DNA from: Streptomyces avidinii
GTDB taxonomy: Bacteria; Actinomycetota; Actinomycetes; Streptomycetales; Streptomycetaceae
Assembly (NCBI RefSeq): GCF_014650695.1
Contig: NZ_BMVL01000001.1
Location: 393,563 to 457,562 of the forward strand
Length of the DNA stretch: 64,000 nucleotides
Reading direction: 5' to 3'
Shown here: positions 9,348 to 17,696 of the stretch, piece after piece
Numbering within the stretch: position 1 is the first letter of the stretch
Layout of the letters: every line of letters starts with the position of its first letter
Notes under the pieces: model-generated
What the model was told of the DNA's origin: nothing
Database searches by the model: none
What the model saw: the letters and a program-made list of their open reading frames with translations, nothing else
Made by a program: the position numbers and the translations under genes

Positions 9348-10007
9348 TCAGGCCGGGTTCGGGGCGAAGCGGACGCGGCCGCCGATCTCCACCGTGCCGT
9401 CCGGGCCGGGCGCGGTGAGGATCTGGGAGCCGGCACCCTGGGTGATGTTCAGGGCGCGGTTGAGCTGGGCCGTCAGCAGGATGGCCGCCGAGCCGGTGGC
9501 CTCGTCCTCCGCGATGATCCCGTCGGGGCGGCGCGGGAACCCCCGGGCGCGCACGCGGCCCGCGGCCTCGTCCTCCCAGGCCCAGGCGTACAGCCAGCCC
9601 TCGCCGGGCGGCGGGGCCGGCAGCGCCTCGACCTCGGCGACGGATCCGAACTGCTCGGTGCGCTTGCCCTCGACCCACTCGGGGCGGGCCGTGATCCAGG
9701 TGAACTCCCCGTCGTCACGGGCCCATACGGATCCGGCGGGCGGCTGGAGCTCCTCGATGTCCAGCAACCACGCGACCCCGACCAGCGGATGCCCCGCGAA
9801 GGACATCCGTGTGCCGGGGGTGCGGATGTCGACGACCCCGCGCTCGGGGTCGTCGACGAACACCGTCTCGCTGTAGCCGAGTTCGGCGGCCAGGGCCTGC
9901 CGCGACGCGTCGTCGGGGCAGGTCCGGCCGTCGCGTACGACACCGAGCAGGTTGCCGAACCGGCCGTCACCCGCGCAGAAGACCTTCAACACGTCGAGAT
10001 CGTTCAC
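9348..10007 (-). CDS. PhzF-family epimerase/isomerase, first copy
   Basis: A 219-residue member of the diaminopimelate epimerase-like PhzF family. The conserved acid E47 lies in GYSETVFV, matching the catalytic Glu of PhzF. The second-half motif ATGSAAILL and the FAGHPLVG segment are the other family signatures. The protein is shorter than typical PhzF (about 280), with the second lobe compact. The start chosen is GTG at 10007 (VNDLDVLKVFC). No strong ribosome binding site is seen, and the gene begins only 19 bp after the stop of the LAXTG HtaA gene, so co-transcription under the iron box is likely. There are no phenazine genes nearby and the substrate is unknown. Confidence 0.82.
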   Translation of the reverse strand: MNDLDVLKVFCAGDGRFGNLLGVVRDGRTCPDDASRQALAAELGYSETVFVDDPERGVVDIRTPGTRMSFAGHPLVGVAWLLDIEELQPPAGSVWARDDGEFTWITARPEWVEGKRTEQFGSVAEVEALPAPPPGEGWLYAWAWEDEAAGRVRARGFPRRPDGIIAEDEATGSAAILLTAQLNRALNITQGAGSQILTAPGPDGTVEIGGRVRFAPNPA

Positions 10008-10026
10008 GCGGGAATTGAAGCACGGC

Positions 10027-11466
10027 TCAGTTCTGGGCCGTACGGCGCCTGCGCGCGAAGTACACCGCGCCCGCACCGGCCGCGATCACCACGCCGGAGG
10101 TGGTGAGCAGGGCTCCGGCGGGGATCTCGGCGCCGGTGTTCGCGAGGTTGCCGCCGACGGTGGAGGAGCCGCCGCCCACGGTGCCGCCCGTACCGCCGGT
10201 GGTGCCGGTGGTGCCGCCGGTCGTACCGCCCGTGGTGCCGCCGTTCGAGCCGCCGGTGGTTCCGCCCGTCGTGCCGCCGGTGTTACCGCCGGTGCTGGGC
10301 AGGGTGGCGTCCTTGTCCACCGCCACAGCGAAGGTGAGCGGGTCGATCGCGTCGCCCGCCTTGTACATGGAGCCGGTGGTGTCGTTGGCGAAGGCCCCGG
10401 CACCCTCGGCGGTGAAGACCGCCGGGACGGCGTTCAGCGCCAGGACGCCGTTCTTCGTCTTGTAGTCGGTCTTCGACAGGTCGAGCGTGGCGAAGCGAAG
10501 ACCCGTCCTGGTGCCGGAGCCGTTCTTGACGTCCACGTAGAGGGTGCCGGTCTTGCCGGTGGCCTCGACGCGGGGGTTGCCGAAGGTCATGTCGATGCCG
10601 TGGGCGGCGTACTGGAAGCGGAGGTTGCCCTCGAAGGAGGCGTTCAGCTTCTGCTTCTTGACGTCGAGATCGCCCTTGCCGAAGGCGAAGTCGAAGGTGT
10701 CGCCGTTCCTGGCGGCGCCGCCGGCCGGGGTGATCGAGCCCGCGCTGAGCACGTACTTGCGGAAGGACTCCTTCACGCCCCAGGTCAGCTTGCCGCTGAG
10801 CACCTTCTGCGTGTCGTCGGCCGGAGGCGTCGGATTCTTGGTGGTGGTGGTGGACGGAGTCGGCTCGGGCGCCGGCTTCTCGAACTCCAGCTTGGCGTTG
10901 AGCGGGTCGCCCGGCTTGTCCTTGTAGCTCGCCGAGCCGAGGGCGTCCGCGGCCTCCTGGGTGAGCGTGGTCGCCAGGTTGGCCATCGACTGGCCGGCGA
11001 AGGCCACGGTTGCCATGGGCACGTCCTGGGTGGTCGTGCCGCCCTTGGTGACGTCCGCGGTGAGCTTCTTGGTGCCGGTGTCTATCCGGATGTCCGAGAG
11101 CTTGACCTCGAAGCCGTGGCCGGTCGGCGGGGCGGGCGAGGAGAAGGTGACGCTGCCCTTGAAGGCCGCCTTCACCACGTGCCCGTTGGCCGGCTCGTAC
11201 GCACCGGTCGGCTCGACGAAGCGCAGGGTGCCGTCCTCGTTCTGCTTGGCGCCGTCCGCGACGGTGATCGTGCCCTTGGCCATGCCGGTCACGTAGGCGC
11301 GGTAGCTCGCGAGCACGCCCCAGTCCAGGGTGCCACCGGTGATCTTCATCGGGTCGGTGGGCGGGCCGCCCGCGGCGGTGGCGGGCAGGGCGTAGACGGT
11401 GGCGCCGAGCGCGGCAGCGGTCAGGACGGCGGCCGCGAGGGAGATCGGGCGTCGAATGGACGACAT
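10027..11466 (-). CDS. htaA: HtaA-domain heme-binding surface protein with LAXTG sortase signal
   Basis: A 479-residue secreted protein expected to bind heme at the cell surface and pass it to the HmuTUV importer. It has a signal peptide (1-32), two HtaA domains (about 40-210 and 235-385, each with the W-G/Y segment, as in LDWGVLASYRAYVTG and LTWGVKESFRKYVLS), a Thr/Gly repeat linker (about 390-439), the sortase signal LANTG at 441-445, a membrane helix and an RRRR tail. LAXTG points to class E sortase. The ATG at 11466 follows AGGAG. It lies 50 bp downstream of a second htaA-type gene in one operon headed by an iron box. The Gly/Thr linker is encoded by repeated GGN-ACN codons. Confidence 0.92.
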   Translation of the reverse strand: MSSIRRPISLAAAVLTAAALGATVYALPATAAGGPPTDPMKITGGTLDWGVLASYRAYVTGMAKGTITVADGAKQNEDGTLRFVEPTGAYEPANGHVVKAAFKGSVTFSSPAPPTGHGFEVKLSDIRIDTGTKKLTADVTKGGTTTQDVPMATVAFAGQSMANLATTLTQEAADALGSASYKDKPGDPLNAKLEFEKPAPEPTPSTTTTKNPTPPADDTQKVLSGKLTWGVKESFRKYVLSAGSITPAGGAARNGDTFDFAFGKGDLDVKKQKLNASFEGNLRFQYAAHGIDMTFGNPRVEATGKTGTLYVDVKNGSGTRTGLRFATLDLSKTDYKTKNGVLALNAVPAVFTAEGAGAFANDTTGSMYKAGDAIDPLTFAVAVDKDATLPSTGGNTGGTTGGTTGGSNGGTTGGTTGGTTGTTGGTGGTVGGGSSTVGGNLANTGAEIPAGALLTTSGVVIAAGAGAVYFARRRRTAQN

Positions 11467-11516
11467 GGCTGGGTACTCCTGAAGGAACAGAGAAGGGGGA
11501 ATGAAGGAGGAGGGGC

Positions 11517-12962
11517 CTACTGGGGCGCGTCGGTGGGCGCGTTCGCGGGGCCTGCGGCATCCGGGTCGGAGCCTGCGGCCGAGGCCCCGGCCGTACGCCG
11601 CTTGCGCACGGCCAGGAAGGCGCCACCGCCGGCCACGACCAGGACGGCCACGGCGAGGGCGATGAACAGCCCGGTGTCGGAGGACTCCGCGTCCTTCGCG
11701 ACCGGGGCGGGCTCGGTGGACGGCGACGCGGACGCGGGGGCGGGCGAGGCCGTCGAGCCCAGGTCGGGCAGGGCGGGCAGCTGGGCGGTGGAGTCCAGGG
11801 CGACGGCGAGCGAGACGGGGTCCATCTCGGTGCCGGCCTTGTACATGGCGTTGAAGGCCTGGGAGCCGCCCTCGGTGAGGGTGGCCGGGGCTTCGGTCAG
11901 GGTGGCCAGCTTGCCCTCGGTCTTCAGACCCTTGGCGTCGAACTCGACGAGCGGGACCGCGTTCTTCGTCTGGCCGCCGGTGGTGACGTCCGCGGACAGG
12001 ACGCCCTTGCCGTTCTCCACCTTCACGCTCATCCTGCCGAGCGTGAGGTCCAGGTGGGCGCCGGTGAACCGGACGGTACCGGCGAAGGCCGCGTCGAACG
12101 TGCCTTTCGCACCGTCGAACGAGCCCTTGCCCTGGGGGAAGCGGAAGAGCGCACCGCCGTCCTGGGCGCCCTCGGCGAGGACCCACTTGCCCTGGCCGAT
12201 CGAGCCGGTGACGTACTCGCGGAAGGTGCGGCGCACCCCCCAGTCGACGGCGGCGTCGGCGAAGGCGCCCGGCGCCTGCGTGGCAGCGTCACCGGCACCG
12301 GCACTCGGCTGCGCGGTCGCCGACGGCGAGGGCGCGGCGGCCGGGGCGGTCTTGACGTCGGCGGAGAGCGAGACGGGGTCGAGCTGGGTACCGGCGCCGT
12401 AGTAGCCCGCGAAGGCCTTGGCGCCTTCCGCGGTCAGGGTGGCCGGGAGGTTGGTGAGGGTCAGCGGGCTGGCGCCGCCCTTCATGTTGATGCCGCCGAC
12501 GCCGAGGGTGGCGAAGGCGACCTGCGACTGGTCGGTGACCGCGCCGCTGTCCTTGGCCTTGCTGGAGACGTCCACGTACAGGGTGCCCCTGCCGCCGGAG
12601 ATCTTGACGGTCGGGCGGCTGATCGTCATGTCCAATTCGTGGACACCGTCGGGCTTCTGGTGTCCCTGGAAGGTCACCCCGCCCGAGTAGGAGGCCTCGA
12701 AGGTGCCGGAGTCGGGGTCGTAGGAGCCGTTCGCGGAGTGGAAGCGGAACAGGCTGCCGCCCACCGTGGCGGCTCCGCTCTTCAGCTTGAAACTGCCTTT
12801 TGCCACCGGACCCGTGACATAACTCTGGAAAGACGATTTGATGCCCCAGTCGAGTCGACCCCCCTGTACGGTGCCCGCCTGAGCGGCGGTCGCCGGGAGC
12901 AGAGCGCCGAGCAGGGCCGCCAACAGGGCGACGGCGAACGTACGGACGGGTCTCGTGGGCAT
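11517..12962 (-). CDS. htaA: HtaA-domain membrane-anchored heme-binding protein
   Basis: A 481-residue paralogue of the downstream gene and the first gene of the iron-regulated operon. It has a signal peptide (1-29, ending ATAAQA), two HtaA domains (about 33-190 starting GGRLDWGIKSSFQSYVTG, and 240-395 starting AAVDWGVRRTFREYVTG), a Pro/Ala/Ser linker, and a membrane helix at about 432-452 followed by RKRR and a long hydrophilic tail. It lacks a clear LAXTG signal (SSDTG precedes the helix), so it is probably a membrane-anchored receptor working under the wall-anchored HtaA. The start at 12962 lies 28 bp from an iron box shared with hmuT. Confidence 0.92.
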   Translation of the reverse strand: MPTRPVRTFAVALLAALLGALLPATAAQAGTVQGGRLDWGIKSSFQSYVTGPVAKGSFKLKSGAATVGGSLFRFHSANGSYDPDSGTFEASYSGGVTFQGHQKPDGVHELDMTISRPTVKISGGRGTLYVDVSSKAKDSGAVTDQSQVAFATLGVGGINMKGGASPLTLTNLPATLTAEGAKAFAGYYGAGTQLDPVSLSADVKTAPAAAPSPSATAQPSAGAGDAATQAPGAFADAAVDWGVRRTFREYVTGSIGQGKWVLAEGAQDGGALFRFPQGKGSFDGAKGTFDAAFAGTVRFTGAHLDLTLGRMSVKVENGKGVLSADVTTGGQTKNAVPLVEFDAKGLKTEGKLATLTEAPATLTEGGSQAFNAMYKAGTEMDPVSLAVALDSTAQLPALPDLGSTASPAPASASPSTEPAPVAKDAESSDTGLFIALAVAVLVVAGGGAFLAVRKRRTAGASAAGSDPDAAGPANAPTDAPQ

Positions 12963-12989
12963 GAATGCCCCCTCCTAAGGTCTAGCGAG

Positions 12990-13008
12990 CAAGGTTAGGC
13001 TAACCTAA
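12990..13008. promoter_or_regulatory. Iron box in the htaA/hmuT divergent promoter
   Basis: CAAGGTTAGGCTAACCTAA matches the 19-bp IdeR/DmdR consensus at 17 of 19 positions. The core AGGTTAG-G-CTAACCT is a perfect 7-1-7 palindrome. It sits in the 61-bp gap between the divergent htaA (12962) and hmuT (13024) starts, so one bound repressor dimer pair could silence both operons when iron is sufficient. Confidence 0.92.
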
Positions 13009-13023
13009 GCTAACCCCGGCCGG

Positions 13024-14094
13024 ATGAACACCCCCCGGTCTCCACAACCTCAGTCGGACGATCAGGACGGTGCCTTCGTGCCTACGCCCGCCGCGTCATA
13101 CCGCTTTCCCCGTCTCGCCGTTGCCGTGGCAGCACTGGCACTCGCGCTGACGGCCTGCGGAGGTACGGCCACCACCCCGGACCGGGCGACCCCCGGCGCA
13201 GCCGCGGTCCCGGACCGGGTGGAACCACTCGCTCCGGCGCCACAGCCCGCGCTCCCGGTCACCGTGTCCTCGGTCGACGGCGCCCGGGTCACCGTCACGT
13301 CCGCCGACCGGGTCGTTCCGCTGAGCGGCAGCCTCAACGAGATCGTCCACACCCTGGGCCTCGGCCGGCAGGTCGTCGCCCGGGACATCACGGCCACCTT
13401 CGAACAGGCCGCCCAGCTCCCGGTGGTGACACGCGGCCACGACGTCTCCGCCGAGAGCGTGCTCTCGCTGCGCCCGACGCTGGTGCTCGCGGAAACCACC
13501 AGCGGTCCCGGAGAAGCGATTCAGCAGATCCGCGACGCCGGTATCCCGGTGCTCGTCATCGCCCCCGCCAAGGGGCTGGACGACGTCCCGAAGCGAATCG
13601 AAGCGGTGGCCGCCGCACTCGGCGTCAAGGAGGCCGGCACGCAGCTGAACCAGCGCACCGCCGACCGGATCGCCACCGTCCGCAAGGACATCCCGGCCGC
13701 CTCCGGCAAGAAGCCCCGGGTGGCCTTCCTCTACCTCCGCGGCACCGCCTCCGTCTACCTGCTGGGCGGCTCGGACTCCGGCGCCGCCTCCCTGCTGGAG
13801 GCCGCCGGTGCGGTCGACACCGGCAAGGACTCCGGACTCGGCAAGGACTTCACCCCGATCACCAGCGAGGCCCTGGCGGCCGCCGCCCCCGATGCGATCC
13901 TCGTCATGTCCAAGGGGCTCGAATCGGTCGGTGGCGTCGACGGCCTGGTGAAGATCCCGGGCGTCGCCCAGACCCCGGCCGGCATGGACCGCCGGGTCCT
14001 CACGGTCGACGACGGCGTCCTCCTCAACTACGGCCCGCGCACCGACCAGGTCCTCTCCTCCCTGGTCACCCAGCTCTACAACAAGGGCGCCTGA
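13024..14094 (+). CDS. hmuT: Heme ABC transporter substrate-binding lipoprotein
   Basis: The extracytoplasmic binding component of the heme importer. An N-terminal membrane segment ends in the lipobox LTAC with acylated C45, followed by a Pro/Ala spacer and a two-lobed periplasmic-binding fold of the FecB/HemT type. Segments include VPLSGSLNEIVHTLGLG, HDVSAESVLSLRPTLVLAET and the C-terminal NYGPRTDQVLSSLVTQLY. The ATG at 13024 gives a 29-residue hydrophilic leader; GTG at 13078 is an alternative that would shorten it. It begins the hmuTUV operon, 15 bp from the iron box, and its stop is 1 bp before the permease start. Confidence 0.92.
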   Translation: MNTPRSPQPQSDDQDGAFVPTPAASYRFPRLAVAVAALALALTACGGTATTPDRATPGAAAVPDRVEPLAPAPQPALPVTVSSVDGARVTVTSADRVVPLSGSLNEIVHTLGLGRQVVARDITATFEQAAQLPVVTRGHDVSAESVLSLRPTLVLAETTSGPGEAIQQIRDAGIPVLVIAPAKGLDDVPKRIEAVAAALGVKEAGTQLNQRTADRIATVRKDIPAASGKKPRVAFLYLRGTASVYLLGGSDSGAASLLEAAGAVDTGKDSGLGKDFTPITSEALAAAAPDAILVMSKGLESVGGVDGLVKIPGVAQTPAGMDRRVLTVDDGVLLNYGPRTDQVLSSLVTQLYNKGA

Positions 14095-14095
14095 C

Positions 14096-15490
14096 ATGGC
14101 CCTGCACGACCGTTCCGACGGGGCCGGAAGCCTGCCGGGGCACCCCCCACAGACCGAACGCACCGCCACCACCACCGCACCCGCCGACCGGCCGACCGGT
14201 TCCGACGGGGCCGGGTGTGTGTCGGGGCGCTCCCCGCAGGGCGCCGAATGCACCGCCGCCGCGCCCTCCGACGCCTCGTCACATTCGGCGTCCGAGGAGA
14301 CGCCCCGGCGCGCGCCCGGCCCCGGCGGAACCACCCCCGCCGATCCCACCCCCGCCGAAACCACCCCCGCCGACCCCGGCCCCGCCGAAACCGCCCCGCC
14401 CGCCCCGCCCGCCCCGCCAAAACCCAAGCCCCGCAACCGCAACCGCAGCGGCAGCGGCAGCGGCAGCCGCAGACCCGCACTCCTCACCACCGCCCTCGTC
14501 GCGGCCCTGGCCGTCCTCGCCCTCGTCTCCGCCGGAACCGGGGCTTACGACATCCCCCTCGGGGACGTCCTCGCTTCCGTCCAGCACCACCTCGGCCTCG
14601 GCGGCGCCCCCCTCGACCGCGTCGGCGAGAGCGTGCTGTGGAACGTCCGCCTTCCCCGGGTCGTGCTCGCCCTGCTCGTCGGCGCCAGCCTCGGCTGTGC
14701 GGGCGCGCTGATGCAGGGCGTCTTCGGCAACCCCCTCGCCGAGCCCGGCGTCATCGGCATCTCGGCCGGCGCCGCCGTCGGCGCGGTGGCCGCCATCGGC
14801 CTCGGCCTCAGCTTCTTCGGCAACTGGACCATCACCGTCTGCGCGTTCGTCGCGGGCCTGATCACCGTCAGCTCCGTCTACCTCCTCTCCCGCAACGGCG
14901 GGAAGACGGAAGTCGTCACCCTGATCCTCACCGGGATCGCCGTCAACGCCTTCGCCGGCGCCCTCATCGGCCTGTTCGTCTTCTTCGCGGACAGCGGCCA
15001 GGTCAACCAGATCACCTTCTGGCAGCTCGGCTCCCTCGCCCAGGCCACCTGGCCCAAGGTGCTCGCCGTCCTCCCCTGCGCCCTCGCCGGTCTGCTGGTC
15101 GCCCCGTTCCACTCCCGCCGGCTCGACCTGCTCGCGCTCGGCGAACGGCCCGCCCGCCACCTGGGCATCGACGTCGAACGGCTGCGCATCGCCCTCATCC
15201 TGGTCGTCGCGCTGCTCACCGCCGCGGCCGTCGCCGTGGCCGGCGTCATCACCTTCATCGGCCTGCTCGTCCCGCACCTGCTGCGCATGGCCAACGGCCC
15301 CGGCCACCGCTTCCTGATCCCCGGCAGCGCCCTCGCCGGCGCCCTGGTCCTGGTCGCGGGCGACCTGGCGGCCCGGACCCTCGCCCAGCCCGCCGAGCTG
15401 CCGCTCGGTGTCCTGACCGCCCTGCTCGGCAGCCCGTTCTTCTTCTGGCTGCTGCGCCGCACCCGCCGCAAGCAAGGAGGCTGGGCGTGA
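14096..15490 (+). CDS. hmuU: Heme ABC transporter permease, FecCD family
   Basis: An integral membrane permease of the BtuC/FecCD type with about ten hydrophobic helices. Family segments include QGVFGNPLAEPGVIGISAGAAVGA near residues 202-221 and the cytoplasmic EAA-like coupling region GVITFIGLLVPHLLRM near 382-397. An unusual feature is the first 120 residues: a hydrophilic, Pro/Thr-rich stretch with the repeat TPAETTPADP, then a basic RNRNRSGSGS segment before the first helix. The true start could be further inside. The ATG at 14096 directly follows the hmuT stop, and the gene's end overlaps hmuV by GTGA. Confidence 0.92.
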   Translation: MALHDRSDGAGSLPGHPPQTERTATTTAPADRPTGSDGAGCVSGRSPQGAECTAAAPSDASSHSASEETPRRAPGPGGTTPADPTPAETTPADPGPAETAPPAPPAPPKPKPRNRNRSGSGSGSRRPALLTTALVAALAVLALVSAGTGAYDIPLGDVLASVQHHLGLGGAPLDRVGESVLWNVRLPRVVLALLVGASLGCAGALMQGVFGNPLAEPGVIGISAGAAVGAVAAIGLGLSFFGNWTITVCAFVAGLITVSSVYLLSRNGGKTEVVTLILTGIAVNAFAGALIGLFVFFADSGQVNQITFWQLGSLAQATWPKVLAVLPCALAGLLVAPFHSRRLDLLALGERPARHLGIDVERLRIALILVVALLTAAAVAVAGVITFIGLLVPHLLRMANGPGHRFLIPGSALAGALVLVAGDLAARTLAQPAELPLGVLTALLGSPFFFWLLRRTRRKQGGWA

Positions 15491-16326
15491 CCAGCAGGCT
15501 GACGGGGCTGCTCACCCGCACACGAAGGACCGTCCCGGCCCGCCCCGCCCCGGGCGCCGCCCTCGCCGAGGCCGTGGGCCTGCACGTCCGGCTCGGGCAG
15601 CGCAAGGTCCTCGCCGGTATCGACCTGACCGCCCGGGCCGGTGAGGTGCTCGCGCTCGTCGGTCCGAACGGCGCGGGCAAGTCCACGCTGCTGGCCGCGC
15701 TCGCCGCAGACCTGCCCGCCGCCTCCGGGGAGATCCGGATCGACGGCCGACCGGTGGGTGACTGGAGCGCCGCGGACCTCGCCCTGCGCCGCTCCGTACT
15801 CCCGCAGTCGGCCGCGCTGTCCTTCCCCTTCCCCGTGAAGGACGTCGTACGGATGGGCCGCGCACCCTGGTCCGGCACCCCCCTCGCGGAAGCCGACGAA
15901 GAGGCGGTGGCCGTCGCCATGGCCGCCACCGAGGTCACGGACTTCGCCGCGCGCCCCTTCTCCGCCCTTTCCGGCGGCGAGCGGGCCCGGGTCGCACTGG
16001 CGCGCGTACTGGCCCAGCGGGCCCCGCTGCTGCTGCTCGACGAACCGACCGCCGCCCTCGACCTGCGCCACCAGGAGCTCGTACTGCGGATCTGCCGGGA
16101 GCGGGCCGGGGCGGGGGACGCGGTCGTCGTCGTCCTGCACGACCTGGGGCTCGCCGCCGCGTACGCGGACCGGGCCGCGGTCCTGCACGACGGGCGGATC
16201 GCCGTGGACGGCCCGCCGGCCGAGGTGTTCGGGGACGAACTGCTGAGCCGGGTCTACCGGCAGCCGGTGGAGGTCCTTCCGCACCCGCGCACCGGTGCTC
16301 CGCTGGTGGTTCCCGTACGGGCTTGA
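15487..16326 (+). CDS. hmuV: Heme ABC transporter ATP-binding protein
   Basis: The 279-residue ATPase that powers the heme importer. It has Walker A GPNGAGKST at 59-67, Q-loop region LPQSAALSF, ABC signature LSGGERAR near 161-168, Walker B LLLLDEPTAALD near 181-192, and the H-loop His in VVVLHDLG. The GTG start at 15487 overlaps the hmuU stop (GTGA), showing translational coupling. About 28 basic residues precede the ABC core. It is the last gene of the hmuTUV operon. The family assignment is firm; heme as substrate is inferred from the HtaA and hmuO context and the iron box. Confidence 0.93.
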   Translation: MTSRLTGLLTRTRRTVPARPAPGAALAEAVGLHVRLGQRKVLAGIDLTARAGEVLALVGPNGAGKSTLLAALAADLPAASGEIRIDGRPVGDWSAADLALRRSVLPQSAALSFPFPVKDVVRMGRAPWSGTPLAEADEEAVAVAMAATEVTDFAARPFSALSGGERARVALARVLAQRAPLLLLDEPTAALDLRHQELVLRICRERAGAGDAVVVVLHDLGLAAAYADRAAVLHDGRIAVDGPPAEVFGDELLSRVYRQPVEVLPHPRTGAPLVVPVRA

Positions 16327-16428
16327 CCTCCGCTTGACCGTGCCATGGGGCTGCCGTGGAGGGCCCGTGACAGGGCCGTGTCCAAGACCCGAAGGTATGA
16401 GCTGAATCACGGTACGAGGGGGTATGGG

Positions 16429-16462
16429 TGAGGTAAGCCTCGGTTAAGTTAGGTCCGCCTCA
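16429..16462 (+). promoter_or_regulatory. Two overlapping degenerate iron boxes before efeO
   Basis: TGAGGTAAGCCTCGGTTAA (16429-16447) matches the 19-bp iron-box consensus at 12 positions, and TTAAGTTAGGTCCGCCTCA (16444-16462) matches at 13. They overlap end to end 53 bp upstream of efeO. Each is weaker than the boxes at 9206 and 12990. Together they fit cooperative or lower-affinity DmdR control of the efe operon. Confidence 0.55.
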
Positions 16463-16514
16463 TCGGCCTCTCCCCCTCGGGACGGCCCCTTCGTCCGACG
16501 CCAGGAGCCTCCGT

Positions 16515-17666
16515 ATGCGCCCCGCTCGCCTCACTGTCATCGCCGCGGCCTCCGTGGCGGCCGCACTGACCGCCGTCACCGGCTGCTCGCAGAAGAGCGA
16601 CACGGGCGGCAGCGACGCGATCAAGGTGGCGGCGTCCGACAGCGCCTGCGACGTGTCGAAGACGGAGTTCCCGTCCGGCAAGGTGCAGATCGACGTCGAG
16701 AACAAGGGCTCCAAGGTCACCGAGGTCTACGTCCTCTTCCCGGACGCCCGCATCGTGACCGAGCGCGAGAACATCGGCCCCGGCACCAAGGCCTCCATCA
16801 CCGCCGAGATCAAGGCGGGCGACTACGAGATCGTCTGCAAGCCCGGCATGAAGGGCGACGGCATCTCCCAGAAGGTCAAGGCCACCGGCAAGGGCGGCGG
16901 CGAGAAGCGCTCCCCCGAGATGGACGCCGCGGTCGCCGCCTACCGCGCGTACGTGGTCACGCAGGCCGAGGAGACCCTCCCCAAGGCCCAGGCCTTCGCG
17001 GACGCGGTCAAGGCCGGTGACGTCGAGGGCGCGAAGAAGCTCTATGCCGCCTCCCGCATCGGCTGGGAGCGCACCGAGCCGGTCGCCGAGTCCTTCGGCG
17101 ACATCGACCCCAAGGTCGACGTCCGCGAGGACGGCCTGGAGGCCGGCCAGGACCTGGAGAAGGACTGGACCGGCTGGCACCGCCTGGAGAAGGCCCTGTG
17201 GGCCGACAACAAGATCGGCGACCGGGAGAAGGAGCTCGCGGGCCTCCTGATCACGGACCTGACCGACTGGCAGAAGAAGGTCGGCCAGGCCGAGATCACC
17301 CCGACCTCGATCGCCAACGGCGCCAAGGAGCTCCTGGACGAGGTCGCCACCGGCAAGGTCACCGGCGAGGAGGAGCGCTACTCGCACACCGACCTGGTCG
17401 ACTTCAAGGCCAACGTCGAGGGTGCGCAGAAGGCGTACGAGCTGCTCAAGCCGATCGCGTCGAAGAACGACCCCGAGCTGGTGAAGCAGCTGGACGCCCA
17501 GTTCGCGGCCCTGACGGTGCTGCTGGACAAGTACCGCGCCGACAAGGCCTCCTACGAGTTCACCTCGTACGACAAGGTCGGCGAGGCGGAGCGCAAGGAG
17601 CTCTCGGACGGTGTGAACGCACTGGCCGAGCCGCTCTCCAAGCTCGCCGCAGCCGTCACCAAGTAA
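16515..17666 (+). CDS. efeO: Iron uptake lipoprotein EfeO (cupredoxin plus imelysin/M75 domain)
   Basis: The extracytoplasmic iron-binding component of the EfeUOB system. It has a lipoprotein signal with lipobox VTGC (C24), an N-terminal cupredoxin-like domain (about 35-125, with SDSACDVSKTEFPSGKVQID and DYEIVCKPG) and a C-terminal imelysin-type M75 domain. H222 and E225 in GWHRLEKALW form the HxxE motif proposed for iron binding. The 383-residue length fits the full EfeO form. The ATG at 16515 lies after a GGAGCC ribosome binding site and the iron boxes. The three efe genes are spaced by 26-30 bp and form one operon. Confidence 0.94.
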   Translation: MRPARLTVIAAASVAAALTAVTGCSQKSDTGGSDAIKVAASDSACDVSKTEFPSGKVQIDVENKGSKVTEVYVLFPDARIVTERENIGPGTKASITAEIKAGDYEIVCKPGMKGDGISQKVKATGKGGGEKRSPEMDAAVAAYRAYVVTQAEETLPKAQAFADAVKAGDVEGAKKLYAASRIGWERTEPVAESFGDIDPKVDVREDGLEAGQDLEKDWTGWHRLEKALWADNKIGDREKELAGLLITDLTDWQKKVGQAEITPTSIANGAKELLDEVATGKVTGEEERYSHTDLVDFKANVEGAQKAYELLKPIASKNDPELVKQLDAQFAALTVLLDKYRADKASYEFTSYDKVGEAERKELSDGVNALAEPLSKLAAAVTK

Positions 17667-17696
17667 GCAGGGTCGAGGAGAGGGCGGGAGAGGGCG

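Noticed and set aside
12054..12998. Long open frame on the + strand opposite the htaA gene
   Set aside because: It is the antisense shadow of a high-GC coding sequence; the product is composed of Gly/Arg/Val-rich low-complexity sequence and lacks a ribosome binding site.
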